Below, one piece after another: positions 37,887 through 57,303 of a DNA stretch of 64,000 nucleotides (the stretch's first letter is position 1; each line of letters opens with the position of its first letter). The position numbers and the translations under genes are program-made. This stretch comes from Ichthyophonus hoferi (lineage: Eukaryota > Opisthokonta > Ichthyosporea > Ichthyophonida > Ichthyophonidae). Location of the stretch: contig NAOQ01000300.1 of assembly GCA_002751075.1 (NCBI GenBank), forward strand, positions 18,740 to 82,739, given 5' to 3'. The notes under the pieces are model-generated. The model was not told the origin of the DNA. It was given only the letters and a program-made list of their open reading frames with translations, and ran no database searches.

Positions 37887-40800
37887 ATGAATGTTTTCAC
37901 GCGGTTAATGGCACCGATCATTCCGGTGGTTGCACAACGTTCTGCAACTCCTATCTTTAGACGGGCACTACAGACTTTGACTCGGAGTTCAGGATTGTGG
38001 ACGGCACGAACCTTGGGTAGGCCGTGTTTTGTTTCATGTTGTAGTTTTGTACGCAAAAGTGTTACTGCAAGACTGTTTAAAGTAAACTGTGAATATTACC
38101 TTCTCTGCCTTTATCAGTGTTATTTTACAAAAGCCATGCCCTTTTAGTATATATTTACTTGCACTTACTTAAAACTACACATAATTGTTGTTTTATTGAG
38201 GTTGGATGGCTTTAATTTCTTCTCCACCTCGTCTCTTGCCCTGTGTTGAGTATGTTTATATACGCAGCCCTTCTTTTCCCTGTGGATTTGATTGCATTTA
38301 AATGATGTTTTTTTTCTTTCATGTATTATATTCCCCATCTTTTTGATAGCCTCATTACCTGTATGCATGGTTAGGTCTACCGGAGTATATATGCAAATAG
38401 TTTCGCGTGTACATAAACAGGTATGCACATGCACAATCTATATATAATATGGCCCAGTCAGGCAAAGAGCCTTATACCATTATCTTTATATACACCCTTA
38501 ACTACCAGTGCATGACTTAAGAGGGGCACACCTATTTATAAGTTAGTATAAGCAACTTTATACTTATAGGACATTGTCTACCCTACTTAATCCATTACCT
38601 ACCATTTCGTTATGGCATAATAACCACACATCTCTTCATACTCCCTTTTTCTTTTCCATCTATTTTGTATATATATATATATATCTGAGTTATTTCACAT
38701 TCCGCCAACTATATACTCGTCTATTAATAGTATGGTCGAGGTAAGGATGGTGAAGGTTGAGAAAGGCGGAAGGGGGAGTATATCAATAAATATATTTAGT
38801 GTGTTCTGCGAGTATGATGTGACAAGAACACGTCCTCATATACTTTACTCCCTCCTCACAGGCTACAAAGTAGCGGTGCCAGCCCTTAGCGTCCACCTGT
38901 TGCGCAGGAGGGCCTTCCATAATACAAGTAGGTTGCTCTTTGATGGAGTATATTATACTACCATGTATATCTGGGTCATCTCTCTTAGTCCCTCTCACCC
39001 TTTTCCCTCCTAACCTTAATTTCAATGTTTATTGCCTCCCCATTCTTACCCCTTGCCACATCTACATATGTGGTCTCTCGCACCACCCCTCCTGTTGTTA
39101 TGCATGGCTGTAAGAGATAGGGTTGGCTATATAGCAGGCTATGCGTGGCTGAGCATATGCATTACAAGCATATTCCTTTGCTACCCCCACCCTACCACCA
39201 ATTCTATTGCAATAGAAATAGAAGGTACTTACAGGCTGTATATGTATAGATTCTGCAAGCTCCCAGCTAGACTACTACGAAGTGCTGGGTCTATCAAGAG
39301 ATTCTAGTCCGTCGGAGATCAAGAAAGCATACTATCAGGTAGGTACCCTGGCCTAAGGTCCCTCGGTTTCCTTGTTATAGATGAGGTAGGGGTGGGGAAG
39401 GAGGAGAGAGGTGCACGACCATTACAATACGTGGGTTGCACATGATTGGTAGAGCTAGATGGTTACTTTATTACTACATCCCTAGGGAAATACTCCCTAG
39501 GGTGTGCTTGAAGTGGTCGTATATTTACATCTCTACTCCCCGCTCAAAGGCTGCATCTCTTCATGAGCAGGCCTATATATAGTATGTGTTTATGCGTACT
39601 TGCAATGACCTATGGGCTAATGGTGAAAGAGGAGGAAAGGAAACACAGCCTTGTAATAATGTCTGAATATATATGGAACCACCCCATCATATTCTTGTCC
39701 TTATTCTATGTACCTATCACTACACATATCCACCCTTTACCCTGTGCTAACGTCTTAGCTACTTTCTCCCAGCCACTACTACGCCTATGCTGTATTCTCT
39801 TGTGCTAATTCCTTCTGTCGTCTATGCTTATGTCCCTCTTCTATGTATAGGTCTTCTCATTATACACACACTGTAGCCAATAGGATAGCATATTTAAGAA
39901 GTTGTACTAGATAACCAACCAGGGTGCCCTTGACAATAAGATTTAAGATTATTTATGTAAAGTACAGATTGTATACAGGGCCAAGAGGGGCAATCTGTGA
40001 TATATCATAATATATTATAGTACGTCATAGTATATCATATCCAGGATGTTGTTTGGTTGACATGGAGATAATAGACCATTCACTTGGTAGCCATCCTCTC
40101 TTTAACCTGACCATACTTAGATATACCCGCTGACCACCCTCTCCCTTCGCTTGTAGTTAGCTAAGAAGTATCACCCTGATGCAAATAAACATGATAAGGA
40201 GGCAGCCGATAAGTTCTCACAAATAGGAGAGGCCTACGAGGTAGTGGAAGATACATATATATATATATATGGTGGTGGTTATGTGGGGACTCTTCTCATA
40301 TACTCTCTCGCTAGTCTTTCTTTCTGCTCTTTGTATTCTCTTTCATTATTCTTTCTTGGTTTATTTTCCTATTACCTCTTGTATAGGTCCTTTATGATAG
40401 TTACCTTAAAGAGCCAATCAACAAGGCGATATAGCTCTTTGGAAAGGCCAAAGATGCACGTGGAAAGGATTTGAACGAAACTTTTATATGAGTAGATGTA
40501 TGTGAGAGGGAGGGCTGAGTAAGCACCATATTTATGCAGCCCCATTGCTCACTTTCTATATTATGCGTGCCTTAGATTCTACGCAATGAAGAGCTTCGTG
40601 CCAAGTATGACCAGTACGGCCATGCTGGGGTCAACGGCAATAATTTCCAGGGTAAGCATGGATATATGTATATACTAGTCTTTCTCTCCCTATACTCTTT
40701 GGTGATCCTGTCCTGGTATGGTCCAGTATATTCACTGTACTATCCTGACTGTTACCAGGCCGTAAGTGTGATGTGTATATGGCTATCTGGCGGCTAGTAA

Positions 40801-43800
40801 GTGGTTCTAGGTGTGGTAATAGGCGATGATAACATGATATATATTACACATACTGGTAGGAGGGGCTATGTAAAGCATAGCAGTGCAAGCCCCTGCCAAT
40901 CATTATGATTGTGTCACGTGATCTTAACCAAGCCCTGACAGGTATTGGCGAGTAAGGTACAGGCTATGTCTTTTGCAGTGCTGATAGGCTATTATTGTTT
41001 TATATTTTTTTTATTTTAAGATACGTTTATGTGTATGGCTAGCTGGCTGTCATATATTTACCATGGGCTGACGGTGGAGAGGTGGTACACAGAGACCCAC
41101 CCAGGGTTTGACCCCAACGAGATATTCAGTCACTTTGAACAGATGTTCAATGGGGGTGGAGGTGGTGGCTCGCCCTTTGGCAGAGGCTTTAGGGCTGGGC
41201 GCTCAGCGGCCTATGGGCCACAGCCGGGCGAGTCAGTGGAGGTAGGCTTGATGTTTCACCCTTTGTTCTGGCCTGCCCTTGCTCTTGTCCCTTCCTTTCC
41301 CCATTGCCACTTATACATTTCTATTGCCACTTGGTTCCTTTGGGTTGGGTAGAGAGAGTGAGAGAGATAAAGAGCCCGTATATGGGTTGCTTGCTGATTA
41401 GCCTTTGAGTAGATCGGTTGGTGCCGACCGACTAGGCATAAGCATACCCATATATACTTGTAGAACAAGAAGGCCCTACTAGCACCCTCCGCACATTAAC
41501 CATAACAATCGGTTGCCTGCCAGATGCCACTCCAATTGTCATTTCTAGAAGCCGTAAAAGGTTGTAAAAAGACTCTCGCCTACTCGGCCAAGGTACGCTG
41601 CGACCCCTGCCAAGGATCGGGGGCAAAACCGGGTAGCAAACCAGTCAAATGTCGTGTGTGTAGTGGCACCGGTATGGTGAGTACCCTGGTTGGTGACTGG
41701 GGTTGACTTGAAAGATGTACATTCACAGTGATAGAGTGATAGGGCCGCATGCTTGCATAACACTATCCTGCCATACCATTACACGCTTGTACAGCAATTC
41801 ATATATTCATGTGTATCTAATAAGCGTGGTGACAGAGTGTGATGTATGATAGATATTGCGAGAGAGGGTCCTATGGGTATACGTATAAGATAGCTCCCTA
41901 AGTGTATGCAGGGGTGTTCTATTAACAACCCTATGGCCACTACATACCTTCCATAGAGGGTACAGATTATAGCTGGTATGTTTGAAGTCAATGCTGAGTG
42001 CGAGCGCTGTGGCGGCAAGGGAAAGACACCTGAGAGATCATGCTCTACTTGTAATGGGGCAGGTCTTATTAGGAAGAAGAAAACATTGAATGTGGATATT
42101 CCTGCTGGTACCTTCATTTTCCCCTCCTAGGGACACTACACTATACTGCACTATACTACAACTACACGACACCGTACTACACTACACTATACTGTACTTC
42201 AATTACATTCCACCACACTACACCATACTACACTATACTGTACTACAACTACACCACACTACACCACGCATAACTCTGCCTACCTCTTTCCTCCTATCAT
42301 TTTCCCTGCGATATCTCTTGCTATGCCATTCACATTCTCTTTATTGATGGTTAACCCCTGTTTTACCCTGGTGTTGGATAGCACACCTCTCCCTCCCTGT
42401 TGATATTTGCTTTATTTGGCTTTTACTCTCTCGTGATGTGTTGGTTTCTATTCATTTATGCCTGACCCCCCCCCCCTATGAACCAGCCCCTGTGGTTCCG
42501 GGTCTAGCCTTAATCTGGCACCTGTTACCCTCTACCTATCTCCTATGAGGACAGGCCTGGCCATGTATGTTGGCAGGATATGCCATGAGATACCATGACT
42601 TTCCTCTAATCAAGTGTAATGGCAGGTGTGGACAATGGCATGCAGTATCAGGTGCCTGGAGTAGGGGCGGAGAGTGCAAATAAGGGGCCTAATGGCAACC
42701 TGATTGTACATATAGAGGTATGATACGACTACTCTGTCTGGCTCTGGCTGTTTTTATTACGTACATGCATACCTATACCTCTCTTTTAGTTGCATTTATT
42801 AAGGTATGTTTGTCGTTGACAAACAAGAATACATGATGGATGTTGGATGCTAGTAGGTATGGGCCTACCTAGGGATGGATTATGGGAGAACATTGGATCT
42901 ATATCGCGGTATGTGCTTCTGGGTGGAAGGACACTAACGACAGGCTTATACCAGTGAACTTGGAAGGGATCTCTATGCATTAGATATAAGGTGGTGCCAG
43001 AGAACACTCTTGATAGCTACCAATGCACGCTATCTTTTAGGGGGTGCTATGTAATAACAGAATCTTAGGCTGGGTAACGAGTGTTAGATGGATGGCTACT
43101 ATGGTTACTGTACTTATGACTGGGTGTATACAGGTAGAACCAAGCGAAACATTCCGTAGGGAAGGTATCAATGTAGAGTCAGAAGTCCCTCTCTCCTTTG
43201 CGCGTGCGGCCATGGGAGGGGAGGTGGAGGTGGAGGGGCTTTATAATAAGATAAAAGTCCAGGTGGGTGGCATGGGTGACGTCATCATGGCATGGCCATT
43301 GGATGATTGACTTTATCCACTCTTTATTGTCTCTTTCTTCCTTTTTGAGGAGTATTCTATTACTGTGATTGGTTGAAGTAATACATGAGAGTATATTGTA
43401 GATATGTGGATGGTGATGGGATGTAATAGAACAAACATGATTAGTGTAGACCTATTTATCTGGTTGTTTGCATTTGTGTTGTGATTGACAATATTTTATT
43501 TCCTTCTATATTAAGAAATGATGTGAAATTCCTTAGTGAAAGCTTCAATGAAAATGGAGACATGTGTATGGGCCAATCAAAGTGGATGATTGTGTACTCA
43601 TATACTATAGGAGCGATGAGAGGCAACATAAGTCTTATAATTGAGCTGGTGTGTGAAGGTCTATGTATAGGAACCGGTAAATAAGTAAATGCGACCTTTG
43701 CAATGTACTACTAGTATGCAGCCTGGTAGTCTGGTACTCACCCTTACACCAACCCTATATATATCTAGCTCAAGCCAGGTGTCCAGCCAGGCGATGTGGT

Positions 43801-44934
43801 ACGCCTACCTGGAAGAGGTATTCAGAAAATGAATTCATCCGAATTAGGCAACCATTACCTACGATTCCGTTTAATGGTTCCAAGGTTAGTACTAGAGGGA
43901 TTCTGGCCAATAGTATCTTGCCGCTTACCCATATTTATGCCTATGCCCATAATATATATCAACCCTTTTTTTCCTAAAGTAGACTTAGCATAGATCATTT
44001 AGGAAAAACAAATTGTGTCGAAATGTTTATATGGTTGCTAGTTCATAGAGGGGAGGCTAGACAGGCAAAGGCTTTGATGACTCTGTATACAATAGAGCTC
44101 CCCTATCTCTACCATTAATAATAGTTTCCTTTCTCTTGTAAATGCCTCTTAATGCATATGATATATCTCCACTAGGCCTTGTTTATATAAGCACATACAT
44201 GTACCACTATTCAATATATACTCTTCCTGTCTTATAATGGAACCGACCTGTCTATTACGATCATTACATTATAAATACATTATCAGCCATGTCTACCCCC
44301 CTATAATCTGACAAACTGTCATATTTTGTTGTAAATATCATACTACATAATTCACAATTAGGCTTACATTATATGAAACCCAATAGTATTTGGGTATATA
44401 ACGTAGTACACAGTCTCATGAAAAAAACAAAAAGTATTTATGCATTAGATAATAAAATAACCAAGCAGTACATAAACATTCGAGGTCAAACTAAATATAA
44501 ATAAAGTACGATACATCACCATCACTATCAAAGTAGTGTGTACTCCCTGTATCAGGCCTAGTTACATGTTTAATAATACTCATCTGCTCTCTGTACCTCT
44601 CTTACACCACAGATCCTTAAGTGATCGTCAGAAGGAAATTCTTGACATGTTCGAGCAAGAAAGCATGCATGCAGGTAGCACCATTCCCGGCACCCTACCT
44701 CCCCCTGTAGCTCCCCAATCTGCTCCCCAATCTGCTCCCCAATCTAGTGTGAAGACTGATGAGAAATTGAAAGAAGGCAAAGAAGAGAAGTTAAATGTTA
44801 CAGGAGGGAAAAGTAAGAAATATTCAGATAAGAAGATCAAGGTGGAGGAACCTGGGAAGAATGTTAAACAGAACGAGGGCCCATGCAGTAAGATTGGTGG
44901 ATTTGTTAAAAAAATATTTAAAAATGCGCAATGA
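37887..44934 (+). CDS. DNAJA3: Mitochondrial DnaJ/Hsp40 co-chaperone Tid1
   Basis: Type I Hsp40 that stimulates mitochondrial Hsp70. Twelve exons: 37887-38016, 38862-38927, 39271-39338, 40157-40240, 40576-40651, 41105-41241, 41524-41676, 41957-42107, 42626-42717, 43134-43262, 43769-43884, 44613-44934. They total 1524 bases, 507 residues. Order of parts: an Arg-rich presequence without acidic residues ([19 protein letters not shown]), the J domain ([18 protein letters not shown] with the HPD triad, YDQYGHAG), a glycine-rich linker ([15 protein letters not shown]), four zinc-binding CxxC repeats ([32 protein letters not shown]), then the client-binding domains with [15 protein letters not shown] and VVRLPGRGI. 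The tail has APQS repeats and is lysine-rich. An in-frame upstream ATG at 37848 lies in the same open frame; 37887 was chosen because it starts the presequence-like part. Confidence 0.95.
42133..42270. repeat. ACTAC/ACTAT pentamer array in a DNAJA3 intron
   Basis: About 138 bases made of ACTAC, ACTAT, ACTGT and ACACC-like five-base units, located just downstream of exon 8. Its reverse complement matches the TAGTA-type arrays in MUTYH introns. Confidence 0.75.
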
Positions 44935-47900
44935 CAATTAGCGGCGACCTTCCATAATTTGTTGAAAGGTAGCCGACAGGACTGATCCTGTTTGTATATG
45001 CAATTTATAGTATTATCAACTTAACGGTACTATGTTTGTATTTTTTCATATTCTTTTTCCTCTACCAGGATTTTAGATTAAGATTACTACACTGGTTTGC
45101 CATTCTCTTTTGGGCCATACACCTGTAATATCACTTATACATAGCCTGTATATATGCAGTTTTTTGTATAGTGCCCTTAGTGGTTGAAGGGCTAGCGGTA
45201 TCATAGGAAGAATTCGCGACCAAAAGGCACGCCTTAACCCATCAAAGCTATTTGGTGTATCTCAATATATTTTTTCTTTTAGAAATTGATTATACGATAC
45301 GTGTATGTATGATGTAGAGTTGCTTTAGACATTGAAAATCTATTGGCGTGATAGTTCGGGTTGATGTACGTAGTGTATAATGTACAAGCAGAAAAAAATA
45401 ATATTTTAAAATAAAAACAATTACTTAAGGGTAGTCTCTCTGACTTTAAGGTGTAAAGTATAGACTGATATTGTGTCGTGAAAATGACTTTATTGGGCCC
45501 TAAACATATGATTTGTGGCTCCAGATAAAAGGGATGCATTCAGTCGTATAGGGCAAAATTTGTCGAAGGTTTTTAATAGAAGTAAATTGGGTATTTGTAT
45601 TTCAGGATTTCCCCTTGGAAGGAGATACCTATAATTAATACCTGTCGAAGTAGTTCAACTCTCACAAGTGTTAGGCTGAATACTTCATGATGTGTTGTAT
45701 GAGAATACGTATTATTTATTGTTTGTTTGGCATTGTACCTCGTAGCATTGTACCTCGTAATAGTCAATAGCGTTTTACAATGAGATTACAATCAGTTTGT
45801 AAGAGCTAATAATTAGTTAGTGGTAATTAACTAATTGCATAGTGTCTCTAATTATAATTAATGAGGACTGGTTGCTAAATGAAATTGAATTCGGGAATTC
45901 ACAGTCGCTTATTAGATAGTGTTTTTCTGTTGGTTTTAAAATATACGTAATGACACAAACAAGATACGCAGCAACAGATTGATTCTTTGAATAATCATTG
46001 GAAAATATGTTGCCAACAACACAGTTCGGTAGAACCCCCATAAATGAGGATATATGTATCTCTCGTGTTTATCACAAGCTCAACTGGTATTGACTTGGAC
46101 CAACAACTATATAGCCAGCATACACAGACCTGTTATATGGTTTATCATCATAAAAGTCTCGTGTCAAAGACTTAGTCTTTTTATGTCGTAAGTAGGAATT
46201 GGTTATGGCAATTTTGAAGAGATAGACGCCCACACTGATGTTACCAAGATTAGGAGGAAGACAACAATTCCTACTGCTAATAAGATTGGATCCGTGGCTG
46301 GCAAGAAGAAATTAAGAATTAGATTCTCCTCTGAGAATAAGAAAGAAATTTGTAGGAATCTTTTAGAGGAACTTGACAATAGTTCCGACGATAACGTTGA
46401 CAGACAGTCTATGACTGTAGATGGGGATTCTAAATCTACAAGTTCAACATATTGTGACATTATAATATCAACTGGTAGTAACCAGCATACACAGACTTGG
46501 TCTGCATCCTTTCTGTTATATGGTTTATTATAGTAAAAGTCCCGTATCAAAGACTTGGTCTCTTTGTGTCGTATGTAGAACTTAGTTATAGTAGTTTCGA
46601 GAAGACAGACAGACGCCCACACCGAATGTTACCAGGATTAAGAAGAAGACAGTAATTCCTACTACGAATAAGATTAGATTCGAGGTCGGCAAGAAGAAAT
46701 TAAGGATGAGATTCTCCTCTGACAATGAGGAGAAAATTCGTATGAACCTTATAGAGGAACTTGATAATAGTTCTGACGATAACGTTAACAGATAGTCCAT
46801 GGCTATATATAGTCATTGCGAATTTGTGACTTCAATATTATTGTGACATTACCTAACCACAAATACATATTTATAATTGACATGTATATGCTAAAATACA
46901 AATTATTAAACTGAGGATAATCAAGATAGCAGTTAATTTGCATCATTAGTAGAGTTATCATGAATCTATTGGTTTGTGTAAATGAACGTTTATAAAGTTA
47001 TACAGTAAATGCCACCTGATTAAGTATGTCTGGACTGATTGAATCCTAAGTAAATGTATATTCTTGGTTGATAATAGCATTATAACGGAATAGTTTATGA
47101 ATGAAATACCTACTATTGGTTGCCATGTGTTATGGCAAGCATTCAATGGAAATTCGGACTTATCGAATAATTATAATAGAAAAAAAATCATGTATACAAT
47201 AAATAAAATTGTAGGAACAGTGCTTAATTGTTCTCTGACAAGATCAATCAATATAGATAGACATATAAAAAGGTATCACATGGAGTATGGGCTATTCTCT
47301 GTTTAATTACCTTCACGGATTATCCCAAACCTACTTTTAGCAGATATATGTTCTATATCGTTGGCGTAATTAAACCTTGGGGCTTTTTATTGAAGAACTT
47401 AGAAATTAAATCGCAGGCATTATTCAGAAAATAGGGAAGATTCGGAAATGTAAACAGACATGTAGATAAGCTTTTTTAATCCACATTGAATTCTTAATCG
47501 GTTAATGTTAGGTTGGCAGGGAGTATTATGTAACGGATTTGTGCTTAAGCAATTGTCGCTGGGAGGGCCAGGCCCAGAACTATGCTGGAGATTGCAAATG
47601 AATGCCTGTCGGTACGTTGCGTACTTTTCTTAGTTTTTGCAGTAACTCTAATTTTACTTTATTAAAAAAACTATAAATGCCTATAACAGTAAATATGTTT
47701 CTTATTTGACGCTCTTATAGTTAGCTTCTCCCTTTTGAATAGAAATACCGTATACCTTTCACTGATGAAATCTTAGTCAAATTGACAAGACTGGCATAAT
47801 GCACATGATCTTAAAATGATGAAGTAGACCCCGATTGAAATCATAGCCTAGCCCCGTAAATACTTGCTTTAAATTTGAAACATGGTTTATAAAATTCAAG

Positions 47901-48097
47901 TGGTCAGACCTGGGTTTCTTCTGCACATGCAGTATATATATTTTATATACTAACTAGCTTTTAATCAGGCAACAATGGATTATGATAGTGAAATATTTAA
48001 GTTCATATTGTCACTTATGTGCATGAACGATCAAATCCATTGCACCGATATCCCTACGCCTATGTGTAAAACCCGTCTACACACATCGGTAAGGCTT
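44935..48097. other. Convergent spacer between DNAJA3 and RARS
   Basis: A 3.2 kb tail-to-tail spacer. It holds a coding-like tandem duplication at 46081-46855. AATAAA-type signals lie near 45411 (+) and, as TTTATT, near 47657 (for RARS on the minus strand), but neither is close to its gene. No tRNA or other RNA gene was found. Confidence 0.5.
46081..46855 (+). repeat. Two-copy tandem duplication of about 388 bases with a coding-like core
   Basis: Copy 1 is 46081-46468 and copy 2 is 46469-46855, about 80% identical by eye. Both contain CAGCATACACAGAC, GTTATATGGTTTAT, CAAAGACTT and GAGATTCTCCTCTGA or close variants. Copy 1 has an open frame from 46092 bases after a stop at 46189-46191 to about 46530, including GKKKLRIRFSSENKKEI and LLEELDNSSDDNVDR. 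Copy 2 encodes GKKKLRMRFSSDNEEKI and EELDNSSDDNVNR with mostly conservative changes, but its frame is interrupted. No ATG start is evident and no known family is recognised. It could be a degenerate gene fragment or part of an unknown repeat. Confidence 0.6.
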
Positions 48098-53639
<5,542 letters not shown>

Positions 53640-55496
53640 ATTACCCCAATACTAATACTCCTCTGTGGTAATTAACACTGATATGTTTAGACCTGCGGGA
53701 AAGATTTTTGTTCCTGACAAAGGTCCCGATAATCTAGATTATGCTTAGCCAACTGGCATGTGGGATACTTACACTATTATTGGCTGGCAGGTAGGTTAAA
53801 TACACTATATTGCATTATTGAAAGTAAAATTATTTTTTTGAAAATAATTATTAATTATTTTAAAAAATTTTAAAATATATATATACAAATTAGTCTATTT
53901 ATTAGCTTTATATTTATATATATATATATATATGTATATAATGTATATATATCATATTTCTTTCTCTTAAAAGTAATTTAGTCACACACCCAAACAAAAG
54001 AAGTTTTGCACGTGCGTATACAGGGATCTTCCTCAAGTCCATCAATCATAGGAAGGTGGATTCTAAATTAGGCGGTATGCCTAATATAGGTTGTTATGTT
54101 ATAGTCGCACTAACTCCAAACATATTATTAGGATTCAAAGTTCAATATGATAAAAAAGTAAAATCTCCCATTGAATATTTTATTCTTGAGTGAAAATCGA
54201 ATGAAACAGTTGAAAAATGGAATATAACGTCATTGGTGTTAAAATAAGTACTACTATTGTGTCGTCACTAGCCAATATCTTTATTATCCCTTGAACAGCT
54301 AAATAATTTGATTTACCCCCAAAAACCCAATTGACAAAGTATAACTATACTAAACCCATAGTGCTGATCAGCGTCATGAATTACAAATGATACTCGAGTT
54401 AACCCACTCCCCTTGTTTAATCCACCCGCCTGTACTGCCTTGCCTTGCTAGGTATCCATTAAACTGTTTTTTGGGGGAAAAAGAGCATGTCCTTTGGTTA
54501 AGATGTGAGATACTACTGGCAATTGTAAGAATAATAAAGTCACTATATCTGGTTTTTATTGTTTACTTGCAATAAATTTACAAAATTAAAGTATGTAGTA
54601 CGTGAAAATATGTCCTTCGTTGTGTCCTATATGGTTGGCATAGAGAAATGATAGAACATAAAAGAAAAACTTGCATTTAAGTGCATACTGCCCACCAAGT
54701 ATATATGCCCATTTATTAACAGAGTTCAAACATGACATTGTATGCAAACACAATAAATCATAATTAAGTAAAGTTATTCGAGCTTAACAGATAGGTCATA
54801 TTAAGAAGAGGAGGAGAAAATCAGAACACTACTGGTACTCTTATGTAGTGATAATAAAAATTAAATGACTATTAATTCATCCCCGAAAATATTCAAATGT
54901 AATATTTTTCCTGAAATATTTGGCCAAATATTCCAGTAACTTCTTACTGACTCCCAATATAAGCCTCTTTGAATGTAAGTTTATGCGTTCATAAAAACCC
55001 TCTTTTTAGCCAAATAACCCTGAACTTACTGATATATACATATGTATTTAAATATATGTATGTACACGATATATTTGTATATACTTATATTTGATTGAAG
55101 CATGCAAGCATATTGGTACCTGCTATCTCCTTTCTTTATAGTCTGATATAGCTTATTATTTATCTTGAGTATTATGACCTTCAAATTGGTAAAAAAAAAA
55201 ATTTCCAAAGATATTTATTCTAATTATTATACTATATAGGTTTTTATAGTAGTTACACCGCTTTTCCAGTATTGTGATATAAGTGAATAAATCATATCAG
55301 CTTTTCTGCTTTACATCGTGTCAAGATTAAGCCTCTAATAAGAAATGCTATCTGCTAGGCAAACATTACTCTTAGCACATTGTAAATAAACATATGTGAG
55401 TAGTATGTTACATCAATAAACGGGATTTTCCAAATTATGATGCTCGATAGTTTTAGTGTTCGTAGCTACTTATAGACAAGTATTAATAATTACTAT

Positions 55497-55500
<4 letters not shown>

Positions 55501-55528
<28 letters not shown>
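55501..55528. repeat. (TA)n microsatellite
   Basis: Pure TA run of 28 bases in the RARS-CBM21 spacer. Confidence 0.95.
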
Positions 55529-55531
<3 letters not shown>

Positions 55532-56117
55532 TGCCTAAAAAATTATAAGATTTTATAGCTAAGCAAACTAGATTTGTAGCAAATATAAGTGGCTGGGTAC
55601 TCCATTAAAATATAAGAGAAAAGAAAAACAGGTAGATATCTTAGTTAAAATTGATACTTAAACTTCCTGTATTCACTGTGCAATTTTAATATATATACGT
55701 CATATACCAGTTTTTCATATACACTACCAGCGTAGACTCGCTCGGCCCCGTTTTTAAAAATATTCTTTAATCCCATTTTAGTTTTTTGGTCAAACAACGT
55801 TTAGACAATTTTATATATTTATATAATTGTCAGCACTAATATACCTGTTAGTACGATTCCATCGTCAATAACCACTTTGGGTCTTATTGGTCATCTAGTG
55901 TGACTAGAGGTCCATAATGATATATGGTGGTTGCTACAAAAACATGTTTAAAGAATAAAAACAGACTGTAAGAGTTTTGTCAGCAATTTTATCAGGACTA
56001 TCATGACGCTCTAGTATAATAGTGTTCCTCTAATCTTGTTGATTGGCCTAGATACACATTTTTCTACCTTTCAGGCTTCATCCTAATTAGTAACAGTCAG
56101 TTGGAGGCACATACCTA

Positions 56118-56513
56118 TCTGTTAAAACAAAAATACGTAATTAATTTGAGTATTTCTTTATATAGCTATGAACATTTAATATTATTAGCAGTTATTTTTG
56201 CATGTGTAGTCTGGGAAAATAGTGAAATCTATTAGCGCTAAACGGCAGTCCAAGATGATCTATAAAAAATGAACCACTCAATGGTAGAAATTCTGTAAAT
56301 ATATAATAAAACTATTTCGGATCATATACTTTGAGTTCAGATAGCACATTACTTAGGCATCCGCCTCAGACAAGTCCCGCCGACTTGTTTAGTATTAAAA
56401 GTATATCTTAGTATATCTGTACTCCGTGTATGCAAATGGAAATATTAAAATTTTCCTTAACCTGAATTCAATATTCTCTCTCCTAATAAACGAATATAGG
56501 CTACAGGCCCGCT
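56118..56513 (+). repeat. Dispersed repeat, copy B
   Basis: Partner of 5273-5665, same orientation, 50.8 kb away. It keeps the order of all shared blocks with small insertions and deletions. It contains an extra hairpin, ACAAGTC-CCGCC-GACTTGT, near 56374-56392 that copy A does not preserve. Confidence 0.7.
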
Positions 56514-57303
56514 CAGTTTAATATTTAATATCGATTACTTTAGATTTTATTGGTCACAGAGTAATTAATTAACTAATCATAATACTTCAATTAAATTGGT
56601 ATTATCAGAAGAATTCGGTGCCTTAACCTATCCTGGGGTAAATATTGACTCACATAAATAGTCTCAAAATATGCGAGTAATAATCTTTATTGAGCAAGCC
56701 AGTGTATAACTAATATTGGTCAAGTATACGCTTAGGTATGTGTTTAAACAGTAACCCATGTGATACTTAGAGATTGATGCTCATTAGTTCATCAATTGGG
56801 GCTATGAGTGATAACGACTTGAGGATAATAACTCATTGGCATTAGAATTTTACTTCCAATTATTTCAACTAATCAACTGATAACATGAAGCTGAAATCAA
56901 TCAGGTAGATTGGGGGTCCACAACGAATCAGAGTGATTGCAATGGCTCAGATCTAAATTGAATATGTTTTTTGATCTGTAGCCCTAGTAATCAGTATAAA
57001 TGGCAGTATTAAGTCCTTTTAAACAAAAATTTGAAATAAAGTTCTTGATTAAATTTAAATACATACCTTCTTTCACTTTTAGCTTGCGGAATACCCCATA
57101 TGAAAATTTATTGCAAAGCGAGATCACTAAGTGAAACCTTTCTTATTTTTAATGTCAATTAATCAGCTTGGGTTCCTTATTAAAACTTAAACTATATGCA
57201 GTTGGTGACATGCTCAGATTATAAATTATAGTGCCCAAGCCTATTCCGAAAGCGGCCTCTAGATCTCGCAGAATAGGGTCATGGATCAGTTATTCTTGGT
57301 AGT

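Noticed and set aside
40388-40435. Possible alternative DNAJA3 exon reading [15 protein letters not shown] after an AG
   Set aside because: It runs into a stop, and exon 40576-40651 already supplies the expected J-domain end ([15 protein letters not shown]) in frame.
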